NCBI RefSeq assembly: GCF_034424525.1 | Contig: NZ_CP139979.1 | Location: 4,859,501-4,923,500, forward strand | DNA from: Sphingobium yanoikuyae | GTDB lineage: Bacteria; Pseudomonadota; Alphaproteobacteria; Sphingomonadales; Sphingomonadaceae | Length of the DNA stretch: 64,000 nt | Reading direction: 5' to 3' | In this document: piece by piece, positions 32,190 to 40,399 of the stretch | Layout: every line of letters starts with the position of its first letter | Position numbering within the stretch: the stretch's first letter is position 1 | Made by a program: the position numbers and the translations under genes | The notes under the pieces: model-generated | Told to the model about the DNA's origin: nothing | The model's input: only the letters and a program-made list of their open reading frames with translations | The model's database searches: none

Positions 32190-34943
32190 TCACCGCATGC
32201 CGGGTTCGCTTCCCTGATGCCCTAACGTTGTTCGGTCGCCAAGACCAGCGTCCTGCATGTCCCGCGCCTGCATCTTTGCGCTGACGGCGATGATCGCCTC
32301 GTCCAGCGTCAGCCGGCGGATCGGCGTGCCGGGCGGGAAGGCGCTCAGCAGTCGGCTCGGCATGGCGGCGGACAGGATCACGAAACTGCCCTTGTCCTCG
32401 GCGCGGCGGATCAGCCGGCCGAACGCCTGCGCCAGCCGCGCCCGGATCAGCCGGTCGTCATAGGCGCTGCCACCCCCCGCCAGGCGCCGGGCGGCATGCA
32501 GCACGGTCGGCTTGGACCAGGGCACGCCCTCCATCACCACCAGCCGCAGCGAATGGCCGGGCACATCGACGCCGTCGCGCAGCGCATCTGTGCCCAGCAG
32601 CGATGCGCGCGGATCGTCGCGGAAGATATCGACCAATGTGCCGGTATCCATCGGATCGACATGCTGGGCATAGAGCGGCAGGCCGGCGCGGGCGAGCCGG
32701 TCGGCGATGCGCGCATGCACCGCCCGCAGCCGCCGGATCGCGGTGAACAGGCCCAGCGTGCCGCCACCCGATGCCTCGATCAGCCGGGCATAGGCGCCCG
32801 ACATGGCGGCGATGTCGCCGCGCTTGATGTCGGTGACGATCAGCACTTCGGCGCGATCGGGATAGTCGAACGGGCTGGCCGCCTCGAACCGCTCGGCGCT
32901 GTGCGGCAAATGGGTGACGCCGCTGCGCGCCTCGGCATTGGACCAGTCGCCGCCGCCCTTCAGCGTGGCGGAAGTGACGATCACCCCCTGCGCGGGTTGC
33001 AGCACTGCCTCGGCCAGCGGCCGGGTCGGGTCGAGCCAGTGGCGGTGCAGACCGATATCATATTCGCGCCCTTCCACCCGGTCGACGGTCATCCAGTCGA
33101 CGAAATCGGGGTCGGCCGGGCCGCCGATCCGGGCCAGCAGCGCCAGCCAGGCGCTGATCAGGTCGCGGCGCCAGCCCAGCGATCCGATCGCCCCTTCGAT
33201 CCGCGCCCGCGCCGCGCCGTCGAGCCAGTCGGGCGCATCCTCCAATACCGCCTCCAGCCGCTTGGACAGGCGGACGAGAGGCTTCAGCAGCGCATCGAGG
33301 GCGATCGCCGCTTCCTGCGCCGCCTCGACCAGCGGGCCATCGGGTTCGGCCAGTTCTGTCTCCAGCCCATAGCCGGCATCGGCCTCGCCACTGTCGGCGG
33401 CGCGCGCGAAGACGGTGCCGCGCACCGTGGCGAGCAGTTCCTCCAGCGGTCCGAAAGGCTCGCCCGCGACGATCCGTTTCAGCCAGTCGTCGGCCGGTAA
33501 AGCGCGTGCAGCTTCCACCGCGGTGCGGATCGCCTCGCCGCCTTCCTCGTCATAGCTGGCAAGGTCGGACAGGCGCGCCGCCAGGCCCCGGCGGCGGCCG
33601 CGCGATCCGCCTTCCGGTCCCATCACCCAGCGCCGCAGTTCGATCGCCTCCTGCCCCGACAGTGCGACCGAGAAGGTCGAATCGGCGGCGTCGAACAGAT
33701 GATGGCCCTCATCGAAGACGATGCGTTGCGGGCGCTGCCCGGTCTCGCGGCCGCGCGCGGCGTTGATCATCACCAGCGCATGATTGGCGATGACGATGTC
33801 CGCCTCGGCCGATGCCCGCGCCGACCGTTCGATGAAGCATTTCCGGTAATGCGGGCAGCCGGCATAGATGCACTCGCCGCGCCGGTCGGTCAGCGCGGTG
33901 GAGCCGTTGCGCCGGAACAGGATGGCCAGCCAGCCGGGCAGGTCGCCGCCCACCATGTCGCCATCCTTGGAAAAGGCGGCCCAGCGCGCGACCAGTTGCG
34001 CCAATATGGCGGCGCGGCCGGCAAAACCGCCCTGCAACGCATCTTCCAGATTGAGCAGGCAGAGATAATTTTCCCGCCCCTTGCGCACCACCACACGTCG
34101 CGCGGCGGTCGCCGGATCGGGGAACAGGCGCAGCGATTCCCGGTCGAGCTGGCGTTGCAGCGCCTTGGTATAGGTGGATATCCACACCGTGCCCTGCGCC
34201 TGCGCCGCCCATAGCGAGGCGGGAGCGAGATAGCCCAGCGTCTTGCCGATGCCGGTGCCGGCTTCCGCCAGCAACATATTGGGCTGGTCGCGATGGCTGC
34301 GCGGGCGAAAGGCCTCCATTGCGGCGGCGGCATAGGCGCGCTGGCCGGGGCGGGGTTCGGCGCTCGGTCCGGTCAGGCTGTCAAGCCGCGCCAGCACGGC
34401 CTCCTCCTCCATCGCCACGGTGCGCGGGGCAGGGCGGGGTGCGGCCTCCTCCCATTCGGGCAGCTTGGAAAAGAGCCAGCGTTCGGCCTCCGCCGGGCGG
34501 CTGATGCGCGGCGCGACCAGCGGCGACCAGGGCCAGCGCAGCCGGTGCAGCGCCTGCGCCGCGGTCCAGCCGCCTTCTCTTTCTTTCCATTCCGGGGAAT
34601 CGAGCCGGTCGAGCAGGGCCCGCGCCGCCATCTGCAACAGGGCCGGGATATCGCCTTCCTGTGCCGGTTGCGGCAGGTCCAGCGCCTCGGCCAGCCCCTT
34701 GGGCGTGGGCACCAGGAAGCGGGCTGGATGGACGAAGGCCCAGAGTTCCAGCAGGTCGAGGCCGTTGAGATCGGGATAGCCCAGCCGCTGGCCGGTCAGC
34801 GGTGCATTGAGCAGCAGCGTCGGCGTCTCGGCGGTGCGGGCAATGGCCTGCCCCTTGGCGACGCCCATGGTGCGGCTGCCTTCGCGCAGCCAGATGCCGC
34901 CATGGCTGGCATGGAGGGCGGGCAGGGCAGCAGGATCGATCAC
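32190..34943 (-). CDS. DinG-type ATP-dependent DNA helicase
   Basis: A 917-residue superfamily 2 helicase of the XPD/DinG group. Walker A is AEAGTGIGKT (residues 226-235), and the DEAH-like box is DEGH at 411-414. An iron-sulfur site is formed by C295, C358, C363 and C369. Motif VI is QAFGRLIRR near residue 850. Such enzymes unwind 5'-to-3' and resolve R-loops, D-loops or G-quadruplexes. The N-terminal ~200 residues, with no helicase motif, are typical of the alphaproteobacterial form. It is divergent by a short gap from nothing else on the minus strand. Confidence 0.93.
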   Translation of the reverse strand: MIDPAALPALHASHGGIWLREGSRTMGVAKGQAIARTAETPTLLLNAPLTGQRLGYPDLNGLDLLELWAFVHPARFLVPTPKGLAEALDLPQPAQEGDIPALLQMAARALLDRLDSPEWKEREGGWTAAQALHRLRWPWSPLVAPRISRPAEAERWLFSKLPEWEEAAPRPAPRTVAMEEEAVLARLDSLTGPSAEPRPGQRAYAAAAMEAFRPRSHRDQPNMLLAEAGTGIGKTLGYLAPASLWAAQAQGTVWISTYTKALQRQLDRESLRLFPDPATAARRVVVRKGRENYLCLLNLEDALQGGFAGRAAILAQLVARWAAFSKDGDMVGGDLPGWLAILFRRNGSTALTDRRGECIYAGCPHYRKCFIERSARASAEADIVIANHALVMINAARGRETGQRPQRIVFDEGHHLFDAADSTFSVALSGQEAIELRRWVMGPEGGSRGRRRGLAARLSDLASYDEEGGEAIRTAVEAARALPADDWLKRIVAGEPFGPLEELLATVRGTVFARAADSGEADAGYGLETELAEPDGPLVEAAQEAAIALDALLKPLVRLSKRLEAVLEDAPDWLDGAARARIEGAIGSLGWRRDLISAWLALLARIGGPADPDFVDWMTVDRVEGREYDIGLHRHWLDPTRPLAEAVLQPAQGVIVTSATLKGGGDWSNAEARSGVTHLPHSAERFEAASPFDYPDRAEVLIVTDIKRGDIAAMSGAYARLIEASGGGTLGLFTAIRRLRAVHARIADRLARAGLPLYAQHVDPMDTGTLVDIFRDDPRASLLGTDALRDGVDVPGHSLRLVVMEGVPWSKPTVLHAARRLAGGGSAYDDRLIRARLAQAFGRLIRRAEDKGSFVILSAAMPSRLLSAFPPGTPIRRLTLDEAIIAVSAKMQARDMQDAGLGDRTTLGHQGSEPGMR

Positions 34944-34992
34944 CCGCCCGGCTTAGGGCAAGGCGAACAAAAGGGAAACCGAAATGCGCCGA

Positions 34993-35364
34993 TCAATTGG
35001 TCCGGCGGCCAAAACCCATGGGGCCGGAATAGGTGAAGGCGGGCGCAGCCGGTCGGGGCTGGAACGCCACCGGCGCGCGGCGGGCCAGGCGCGCCATTTC
35101 CAGCTGTTCGAACAACGGCCCTTCGGTCAGGATATAGGGGAAACGGATGCCCATCCGGTCCTCTTCCGACCAGCGCACCGTGCCGAACACGCTATAGCCG
35201 TCAATATCCAGCTGACACTGGCTTCCGGTCGGCAGCGAACAGCCGACGACCTGCGCGCCGCCCGCGCTCAGATCGACGATCGTCCCTTCCAGGCTGTCGA
35301 GCACGGTCGTGATGGTGATCGCGATGTCGACGGGAATCCGTTCGCGGCTGCGGGGTGTCTGCAT
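34993..35364 (-). CDS. PilZ domain protein
   Basis: A 123-residue protein that is mostly one PilZ domain, the receptor for cyclic di-GMP. The binding motifs are RSRERIPV (R-x-x-x-R) at the N-terminus and DLSAGGAQV (D-x-S-x-x-G) about 25 residues later. The C-terminal tail is Pro/Arg-rich. It can link cyclic di-GMP level to motility or envelope traits, but no partner is visible. ATG 35364 is preferred because GGAGG precedes it by 5 bp; ATG 35376 would contain that site. A diguanylate cyclase is encoded at 55.4 kb. Confidence 0.87.
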   Translation of the reverse strand: MQTPRSRERIPVDIAITITTVLDSLEGTIVDLSAGGAQVVGCSLPTGSQCQLDIDGYSVFGTVRWSEEDRMGIRFPYILTEGPLFEQLEMARLARRAPVAFQPRPAAPAFTYSGPMGFGRRTN

Positions 35365-35495
35365 GGGAGCCTCCATATGACCAGACCATGGAGGAACAGG
35401 GTGAACAAAATCTAAATATGAAGCCCGGTTTAACGCGTTTTTGCCTCCAAAAGCCGTTCCCTTTCGCCCTTCGCGGCGGTAGGGGCTTTGGCATC

Positions 35496-37076
35496 ATGAC
35501 CATATCCGACATTCTCCGCACCGCCGCGAACGCGTCCAAGGCCTGGCCCTATGAGGAGGCGCGCAAGCTTCTCAAGCGTTACCCCAATGGCGCGCCGGAG
35601 AAAGGCCATATCCTGTTCGAGACCGGCTATGGCCCGTCGGGCCTGCCGCATATCGGCACCTTCAACGAAGTGCTGCGCACCACCATGGTCCGCAACGCCT
35701 TCCACGCGCTGTCGGACATCCCGACCCGGCTGGTGGCGTTCAGCGACGATCTGGACGGCTTCCGCAAGGTACCGGACAATGTGCCGAACCAGGCGATGCT
35801 GGCCGACTATCTGGGCAAGCCGCTGACCCAGGTGCCCGATCCGTTCGAGAAATATGAAAGCTTCGCACATCACAATAATGCGATGCTGCGCGAATTTCTC
35901 GACAGCTTCGGCTTCGACTATGAATTCGTGTCCGCGACCGAACGCTATCAGGCCGGTGCCTTCGACGAAGCGCTGCGCCAGGTGCTGCGCCGCTATCAGG
36001 CGATCATGGACATCATGCTGCCGACCCTGCGCAAGGAACGGCAGGCGACCTATTCGCCGGTGCTGCCGATCAGCCCCAAGAGCGGCATCGTGCTGCAGGT
36101 TCCGGTCGAGGTGGTCGATGCCGAGGCTGGTATCGTCCGCTTCGTCGACGAAGGCGAGACGATCGAGCAGTCGATCCTGGGCGGCGGCGCCAAGCTGCAG
36201 TGGAAGGTCGACTGGGCGATGCGTTGGTATGCGCTGGGCGTCGACTATGAAATGGCGGGCAAGGATCTGATCGACTCGGTCACCCAGTCGTCGAAAATCT
36301 GTCGCGCGCTCGGCGGCCGTCCGCCCGAGGGCTTCAACTACGAGATGTTCCTCGACGAAAAGGGCGAGAAGATTTCCAAGTCGAAGGGCAATGGCCTCAG
36401 CCTCGAACAATGGCTAACCTATGGTCCGCAGGAAAGCCTGGCCTTCTACGCCTATCGCGAGCCCAAGAAGGCCAAGCAGCTGCACATGGGCGTGATCCCG
36501 CGCGCGGTCGACGAATATTGGCAGTTCCGCGGCAATTATCCCAAGCAGGCGATCGAGCAGCAGCTGGGCAATCCGGTCCATCATATCCATGATGGCAAGC
36601 TGCCGCAGGGCGAGTTGCCGGTGACCTTCGGCCTGCTGCTGAATCTGGTCGGCGTGATGGGCGATGCCAGCCGCGAACAGGTGTGGAGCTATCTCCAAAA
36701 TTATGTGCCCGGCGCCAGCGCGGAAACCTATCCGGAACTGGACGCGCTGATCGGCCATGCGCTCGCCTATCATCGCGATTTCGTCGCGCCGACGCTCCAG
36801 CGCCGGGCGCCGCACGCCAACGAAGCCGCCGCACTGCGCCAGCTGGACGAAGAACTGGCCGCCTTGCCGGCCGATGCCAGCGCGGAGGATATCCAGAATA
36901 TCGTCTATGCCATCGGCAAGGATGAAGCCTTTGGCTTTGCCGAACTGCGCGACTGGTTCAAGGCGCTCTACCAGACGCTGCTGGGCGCCGATCAAGGGCC
37001 GCGCATGGGCAGCTTCATCGCGCTCTATGGCATCGACAACAGCCGCAAGCTGATTGCGCAGGCGCTGGCCGCCTGA
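35496..37076 (+). CDS. lysK: Lysyl-tRNA synthetase, class I
   Basis: A 526-residue synthetase that charges tRNA-Lys. It is the class I form: the HIGH motif is at residues 52-55 (PHIGTF) and the KMSKS-like KISKSKGN at 292-299. The length is close to other alphaproteobacterial LysK enzymes, which use this form in place of the class II LysS. ATG 35496 begins MTISDILRTA; the open frame starts earlier at 35355 but overlaps the PilZ promoter. An intrinsic terminator follows at 37214. Confidence 0.95.
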   Translation: MTISDILRTAANASKAWPYEEARKLLKRYPNGAPEKGHILFETGYGPSGLPHIGTFNEVLRTTMVRNAFHALSDIPTRLVAFSDDLDGFRKVPDNVPNQAMLADYLGKPLTQVPDPFEKYESFAHHNNAMLREFLDSFGFDYEFVSATERYQAGAFDEALRQVLRRYQAIMDIMLPTLRKERQATYSPVLPISPKSGIVLQVPVEVVDAEAGIVRFVDEGETIEQSILGGGAKLQWKVDWAMRWYALGVDYEMAGKDLIDSVTQSSKICRALGGRPPEGFNYEMFLDEKGEKISKSKGNGLSLEQWLTYGPQESLAFYAYREPKKAKQLHMGVIPRAVDEYWQFRGNYPKQAIEQQLGNPVHHIHDGKLPQGELPVTFGLLLNLVGVMGDASREQVWSYLQNYVPGASAETYPELDALIGHALAYHRDFVAPTLQRRAPHANEAAALRQLDEELAALPADASAEDIQNIVYAIGKDEAFGFAELRDWFKALYQTLLGADQGPRMGSFIALYGIDNSRKLIAQALAA

Positions 37077-37213
37077 TCGGAAAGAAGCGGGGGAACCATC
37101 GCGCGCGAGGGGCGTTTCGCGAACGGTCCACCCCCCTTTCGGACTGATGGCGTGCCTGGCACGGCATCGGCCGCGCCCGCCCGGAAACGGGGGGCGCGGC
37201 CAAGGGGGTAAAG

Positions 37214-37249
37214 AAAGGCCCCGGACATCGCTGTCCGGGGCCTTTTCTG
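37214..37249. terminator. Bidirectional terminator after lysK
   Basis: A perfect 14-bp stem (37214-37227 with 37232-37245, loop tcgc) is followed by TCTG and further Ts on the + strand, and by a CTTTCTTT run on the minus strand. It separates lysK from the convergent RcnB-like gene. A separate GC-rich hairpin lies just upstream at 37169-37202. Confidence 0.9.
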
Positions 37250-37263
37250 TTTCGTCGTCCGGC

Positions 37264-37734
37264 TTACCAGAAGAAGCCGCGATGGACGGTCATGACCCGG
37301 CCGGTACGCACATTCACCAGCATCACGTCATTATAGTGGCGGACCCAACGCTGATTGGCGGCCGGACGGGGCAGGCGATAGCGATAGGGATCGGCGATAT
37401 AATAGCGCGAGCTATAATAGGCCGGGCGAAGCTGAGCGCCGGCATTCCAGCGCGAATAGCGGAAGGGCGCATTCCAGTTGCCGGCGCGATAGACGTCGCG
37501 GTGGCTGCGGCGATAATCCTGCCAGTCTTCCCGCGCTTCCTGGCGGGAGTCGCGGACGTCGCGACGGGCTTCCTTCACATCGCGGCGATCGCCATAGCGC
37601 TGGGCTGCGCGCAGGTCGCGCTGGTCTTCGCGCAGCCGCTGCTCGCTGCGGCGGGCTTCGCCATAGGATTGGGCAGAAGCGACGCTGGGGACGACGGTGG
37701 CCGCAAGAAGGCCAAGGATGATGATCTTGCGCAT
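37264..37734 (-). CDS. RcnB-like secreted protein (first copy)
   Basis: A 156-residue periplasmic protein. The signal peptide ends at SVASAQ. The middle is an Arg/Asp/Glu-rich helix with repeated RR-x-x-R/DVRD patterns (about residues 22-80). The conserved C-terminus has YYIADPYRYRLPRP, then QRWVRHYNDVMLVNVRTGRVMTVHRGFFW. This matches the RcnB family, named for a nickel/cobalt homeostasis factor of E. coli, but the metal role is not shown here. A homologous gene lies at 38686-39615. ATG 37734 follows the family; the frame extends upstream without similarity. Confidence 0.8.
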   Translation of the reverse strand: MRKIIILGLLAATVVPSVASAQSYGEARRSEQRLREDQRDLRAAQRYGDRRDVKEARRDVRDSRQEAREDWQDYRRSHRDVYRAGNWNAPFRYSRWNAGAQLRPAYYSSRYYIADPYRYRLPRPAANQRWVRHYNDVMLVNVRTGRVMTVHRGFFW

Positions 37735-37907
37735 ATTTCTACTCCCATCAATCTGGAGGCTCGGGGACGCTTCCAACCGCTTCAAGCGGGGCAGGTTCCC
37801 TTACCAACATGTTGAATATGGAGTGGATTCGCTGAACCGTCCGGGAACGGCGCTGTCAGGAACCAGTCATTTATGTCGCAAAGTGTAATGGCGCGCGACC
37901 TTCTGGG

Positions 37908-38585
37908 TCAGCGAACCCAGGGACGTTCGCGAAACCATTTGGTCACGACATATTTGGTGCCCTGAGCCACTGGCCGGGCGGCGTGCAGGCTATAGGGGTT
38001 GGGCGCACCGTCGGGCTTCAGGTTGTTCCAGATCAGGATCATCCCCTCGATCGGCGGCACCATGAATTCGCAGCGCGGAAAATGGGTCTCGCCCCCGCCC
38101 TCGACCGGCGACAAATAGATCATCGCCGTCCAGTTACGCTGGCCGCCGGTCTTGCGCATGTCGGGCCAATAGCTGGCATTGACCGGGAAATAGTCGCAAT
38201 GGACCTTATATTCCTGGCCCTGGGTATAGCGCTGCCCCTGCAATGTCTCGCCATGGTCGGGCTCCAGCCCGGTCATCGCACAGATGCGGGCGCTGATCGC
38301 ATGGACCAGCGGGTCTTCCCGGTCGAGATTGCAGCTGTGGCTGGTGCGATAATCGGCATTTTCCCGCCCGGTGAACAGGGTAGAGGGCTGGGCACCGGCA
38401 TCGATGATCGCGCGCATCACCGCGCATTCTTCGGCGCCCAGGAAATCCTGCCGCCCATAGATTTCCAGATGGGGGCTGTCGATGCGGCTGACCAGCGGGT
38501 TGCGGTTCAGTTTCTCGCGCACCCGATCGCCGATCGCGGCGCGGGCCGGCGACGCGGTGCCGCCATCATCCACTATCTCGTTCAT
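37908..38585 (-). CDS. 2-oxoglutarate-Fe(II) dioxygenase (prolyl 4-hydroxylase-like)
   Basis: A 225-residue oxygenase of the cupin-like jelly-roll fold. The iron site is H-x-D in KVHCDYF (with the distal His in SLHAARPV), and the C-terminal GTKYVVTKWFRERP supplies the basic residue that holds 2-oxoglutarate. The region GETLQGQRYTQGQEY and the domain length match P4H-type enzymes. It could hydroxylate Pro or another residue, or a small molecule; the target is unknown. ATG 38585 has GGGAGG upstream. It lies between two RcnB-like genes on the same strand. Confidence 0.88.
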   Translation of the reverse strand: MNEIVDDGGTASPARAAIGDRVREKLNRNPLVSRIDSPHLEIYGRQDFLGAEECAVMRAIIDAGAQPSTLFTGRENADYRTSHSCNLDREDPLVHAISARICAMTGLEPDHGETLQGQRYTQGQEYKVHCDYFPVNASYWPDMRKTGGQRNWTAMIYLSPVEGGGETHFPRCEFMVPPIEGMILIWNNLKPDGAPNPYSLHAARPVAQGTKYVVTKWFRERPWVR

Positions 38586-38623
38586 GCCGCCTCCCTGCCA
38601 TTTCCCGTCGGCGCTGCGCAATG

Positions 38624-38656
38624 AAAAAGGGCCCGGTGCGGTGTCGCACCGGGCCC
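38624..38656 (-). terminator. Intrinsic terminator of second RcnB-like gene
   Basis: A 12-bp perfect stem (38629-38640 with 38645-38656, loop gtgt) is followed on the minus strand by TTTTT at 38628-38624. It lies 30 bp after the stop of the gene at 38686 and ahead of the dioxygenase gene, so the two may be separate transcripts. Confidence 0.88.
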
Positions 38657-38685
38657 AGTGTCCTGAAGGCCAGTTCAGGAGGCTG

Positions 38686-39615
38686 TCACCAGAAGAAGTT
38701 GCGGATCACGTCGACGACATAGCCATCGCGGATATCGACCAGCAGCGCGTCGTCATAATAGCGGATCCAGCGCATCGTGCCGTAGGCCGGCGGCAGGCGG
38801 TAATAATAGGGATCGTTCAGCCAGTAATTGCTGCCATAGAGCGGACCCGACAGGAACACGCCGATCGAGAAGCTGCGATAGCCATAATTCCAGCCCGACG
38901 GCGCATAATAGCGGCCCATGCGGTAACGGTCGCCATAGCGGCTGCGATAGCCATACCAGTCATAGCGCCGGTCCTGGCGCCAGCCATTGTCCCAGCGGCG
39001 CTGGTCGGCCCAACGGGTGCGATCGTCATAGCGGGGGCCACCATTGTTCCAATTGCCCGGATAGCCGGGACGATCGCCGCGCCGGTCATTGTCGCTCCAG
39101 CGCCGATCGTCGGGGCGGCCATCGCGATTACGATCATTCCAGTCACGCCCGTTGCGATCGCGGTCCCAGACCTGCCGGTTCCAATCGGCGCGACTATCCG
39201 GGCGGGCGTCGGGCCGGCGTCCATCACCGCGTCCGTCCGGGCGGTCGGGGCGGGTGACCGGCTGCATGCCGGGGGTCGGATTGCCGGGACGCTGCCAATT
39301 GCCATTGGGGCGATCGGCGCGTTGATCGGGCCGCTGGTCCGGCCGGCTTACCCGCTCGGGGCCACCCTGCCAGCGCTGTGCAGGCGCCGCCATTTGCGGA
39401 CGTCCGCCAGCATTGCCATTGCCGCGATCACCGCCACCCTGCCAGCGGGTGCCGCCCTGGGAACCGCGCATGTCGCCGCCCCGGTTTCCGGGATTGCCGG
39501 CGCCACGCTCGCCGCGCGGACCGCCGCCATTGTCGCCACGCTGGGCATAGGCCGGTGCCACGCCGCCCAGCAGCGTCGCACCCATCAGGCCGGCCAGCAT
39601 CCATTTCCTCAGCAT
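38686..39615 (-). CDS. RcnB-like secreted protein with long disordered region (second copy)
   Basis: A 309-residue secreted protein. The signal peptide ends at PAYAQ. Residues ~25-200 are low-complexity Gly/Arg/Asp/Asn/Pro sequence with repeated RPDxR, RGDN and DRRW units. The C-terminal ~60 residues are the RcnB-like domain, with LNDPYYYRLPPAYGTMRWIRYYDDALLVDIRDGYVVDVIRNFFW sharing the YRLP, W-(V/I)-R-(H/Y)-Y and FFW positions of the first copy. Function is unknown; the disordered part could bind polyanions or metal. Confidence 0.78.
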   Translation of the reverse strand: MLRKWMLAGLMGATLLGGVAPAYAQRGDNGGGPRGERGAGNPGNRGGDMRGSQGGTRWQGGGDRGNGNAGGRPQMAAPAQRWQGGPERVSRPDQRPDQRADRPNGNWQRPGNPTPGMQPVTRPDRPDGRGDGRRPDARPDSRADWNRQVWDRDRNGRDWNDRNRDGRPDDRRWSDNDRRGDRPGYPGNWNNGGPRYDDRTRWADQRRWDNGWRQDRRYDWYGYRSRYGDRYRMGRYYAPSGWNYGYRSFSIGVFLSGPLYGSNYWLNDPYYYRLPPAYGTMRWIRYYDDALLVDIRDGYVVDVIRNFFW

Positions 39616-39811
39616 CGTTCCGATTCCTCGTGCGGGAACCATCTGTTCCCTTCATGCCGCATCTCTACGCCGATGGCGATGTCGCGATGCTGAACTCTTC
39701 TGTCAGCGATTTGAAAGATTCTGTCCCGGAACAATGGACAATCTCGATCATTCCATCCATCCCACCATCTTGCATCGGAAAAGCCCGGTAAATGGGCTGT
39801 TCGGCGCAAAG

Positions 39812-39825
39812 CTGATCCAGATCAG
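39812..39825. promoter_or_regulatory. FNR-like imperfect palindrome before haem oxygenase
   Basis: CTGAT-CCAG-ATCAG is a perfect palindrome that differs from the FNR consensus TTGAT-N4-ATCAA at the outermost base of each arm. Its centre is 41.5 bp before the start codon of the haem oxygenase gene. Confidence 0.4.
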
Positions 39826-39859
39826 TGCAGTGCCGACAAACAACCTTTAGGACCAACGG

Positions 39860-40399
39860 GTGATAAGAACCGCCGATGCCGGCCGCACAAGACAGGCCCT
39901 GCGCGCCGCGACGATGGAGAGCCATCAACGGGTCGATGACCTGTTTTCCCATTTTTCGCTCGCTTCCGCGCCCGATTACCGGGCGTTCCTGCGCGCCCAT
40001 GCCCGCGCGATCGCCGCGCTGGAGCCGGTCGCCCAGCCCGATTCGCCGCGCCTCGCGCTGATGGCGCAGGATCTGGCGGCCTTGGGGGAGGCTATGCCTG
40101 CGCCGCTGTCGATGCCGTCCACTGGCGGCGACGGCTTTCGCTGGGGCCTGCTCTATGCGCTCGAAGGATCGCGCTTGGGCGGCGCGATGCTTGCGCGCCA
40201 GGTCGCCCAGGATCTGCTCCGCGCCTATCTTTCGGCCGTTCATGCCAAGGGCGGCTGGGTTGCGTTCCAGCAGCAACTGGATGCCGCAGCGGCTGAGGGC
40301 GATGCGGACTGGCTGGACGATGCGATCGCCGGGGCGCGGGCCGCCTTCACCCTGTTCGAAGCCGGCGCGCGCGCCGAGCGGGAGGTCGCCTGTGACTGA
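39860..40399 (+). CDS. bphO: Haem oxygenase (biliverdin-forming)
   Basis: A 179-residue haem oxygenase that opens haem to biliverdin, carbon monoxide and iron. The proximal haem His is H22 (ATMESHQRVD), and the distal-helix glycine motif is LLYALEGSRLGGAML. The length is normal for the small bacterial type. It starts with GTG 39860 and its stop overlaps the phytochrome start by eight bases, so the pair is translationally coupled. By context it supplies the chromophore for the phytochrome. Confidence 0.93.
   Translation: MIRTADAGRTRQALRAATMESHQRVDDLFSHFSLASAPDYRAFLRAHARAIAALEPVAQPDSPRLALMAQDLAALGEAMPAPLSMPSTGGDGFRWGLLYALEGSRLGGAMLARQVAQDLLRAYLSAVHAKGGWVAFQQQLDAAAAEGDADWLDDAIAGARAAFTLFEAGARAEREVACD

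Noticed and set aside
40155..40391. N-terminal extension of the phytochrome frame into the haem oxygenase gene
   Set aside because: The conserved biliverdin Cys lies 19 residues after GTG 40392 and a ribosome site precedes that codon; the extension overlaps haem oxygenase coding sequence.
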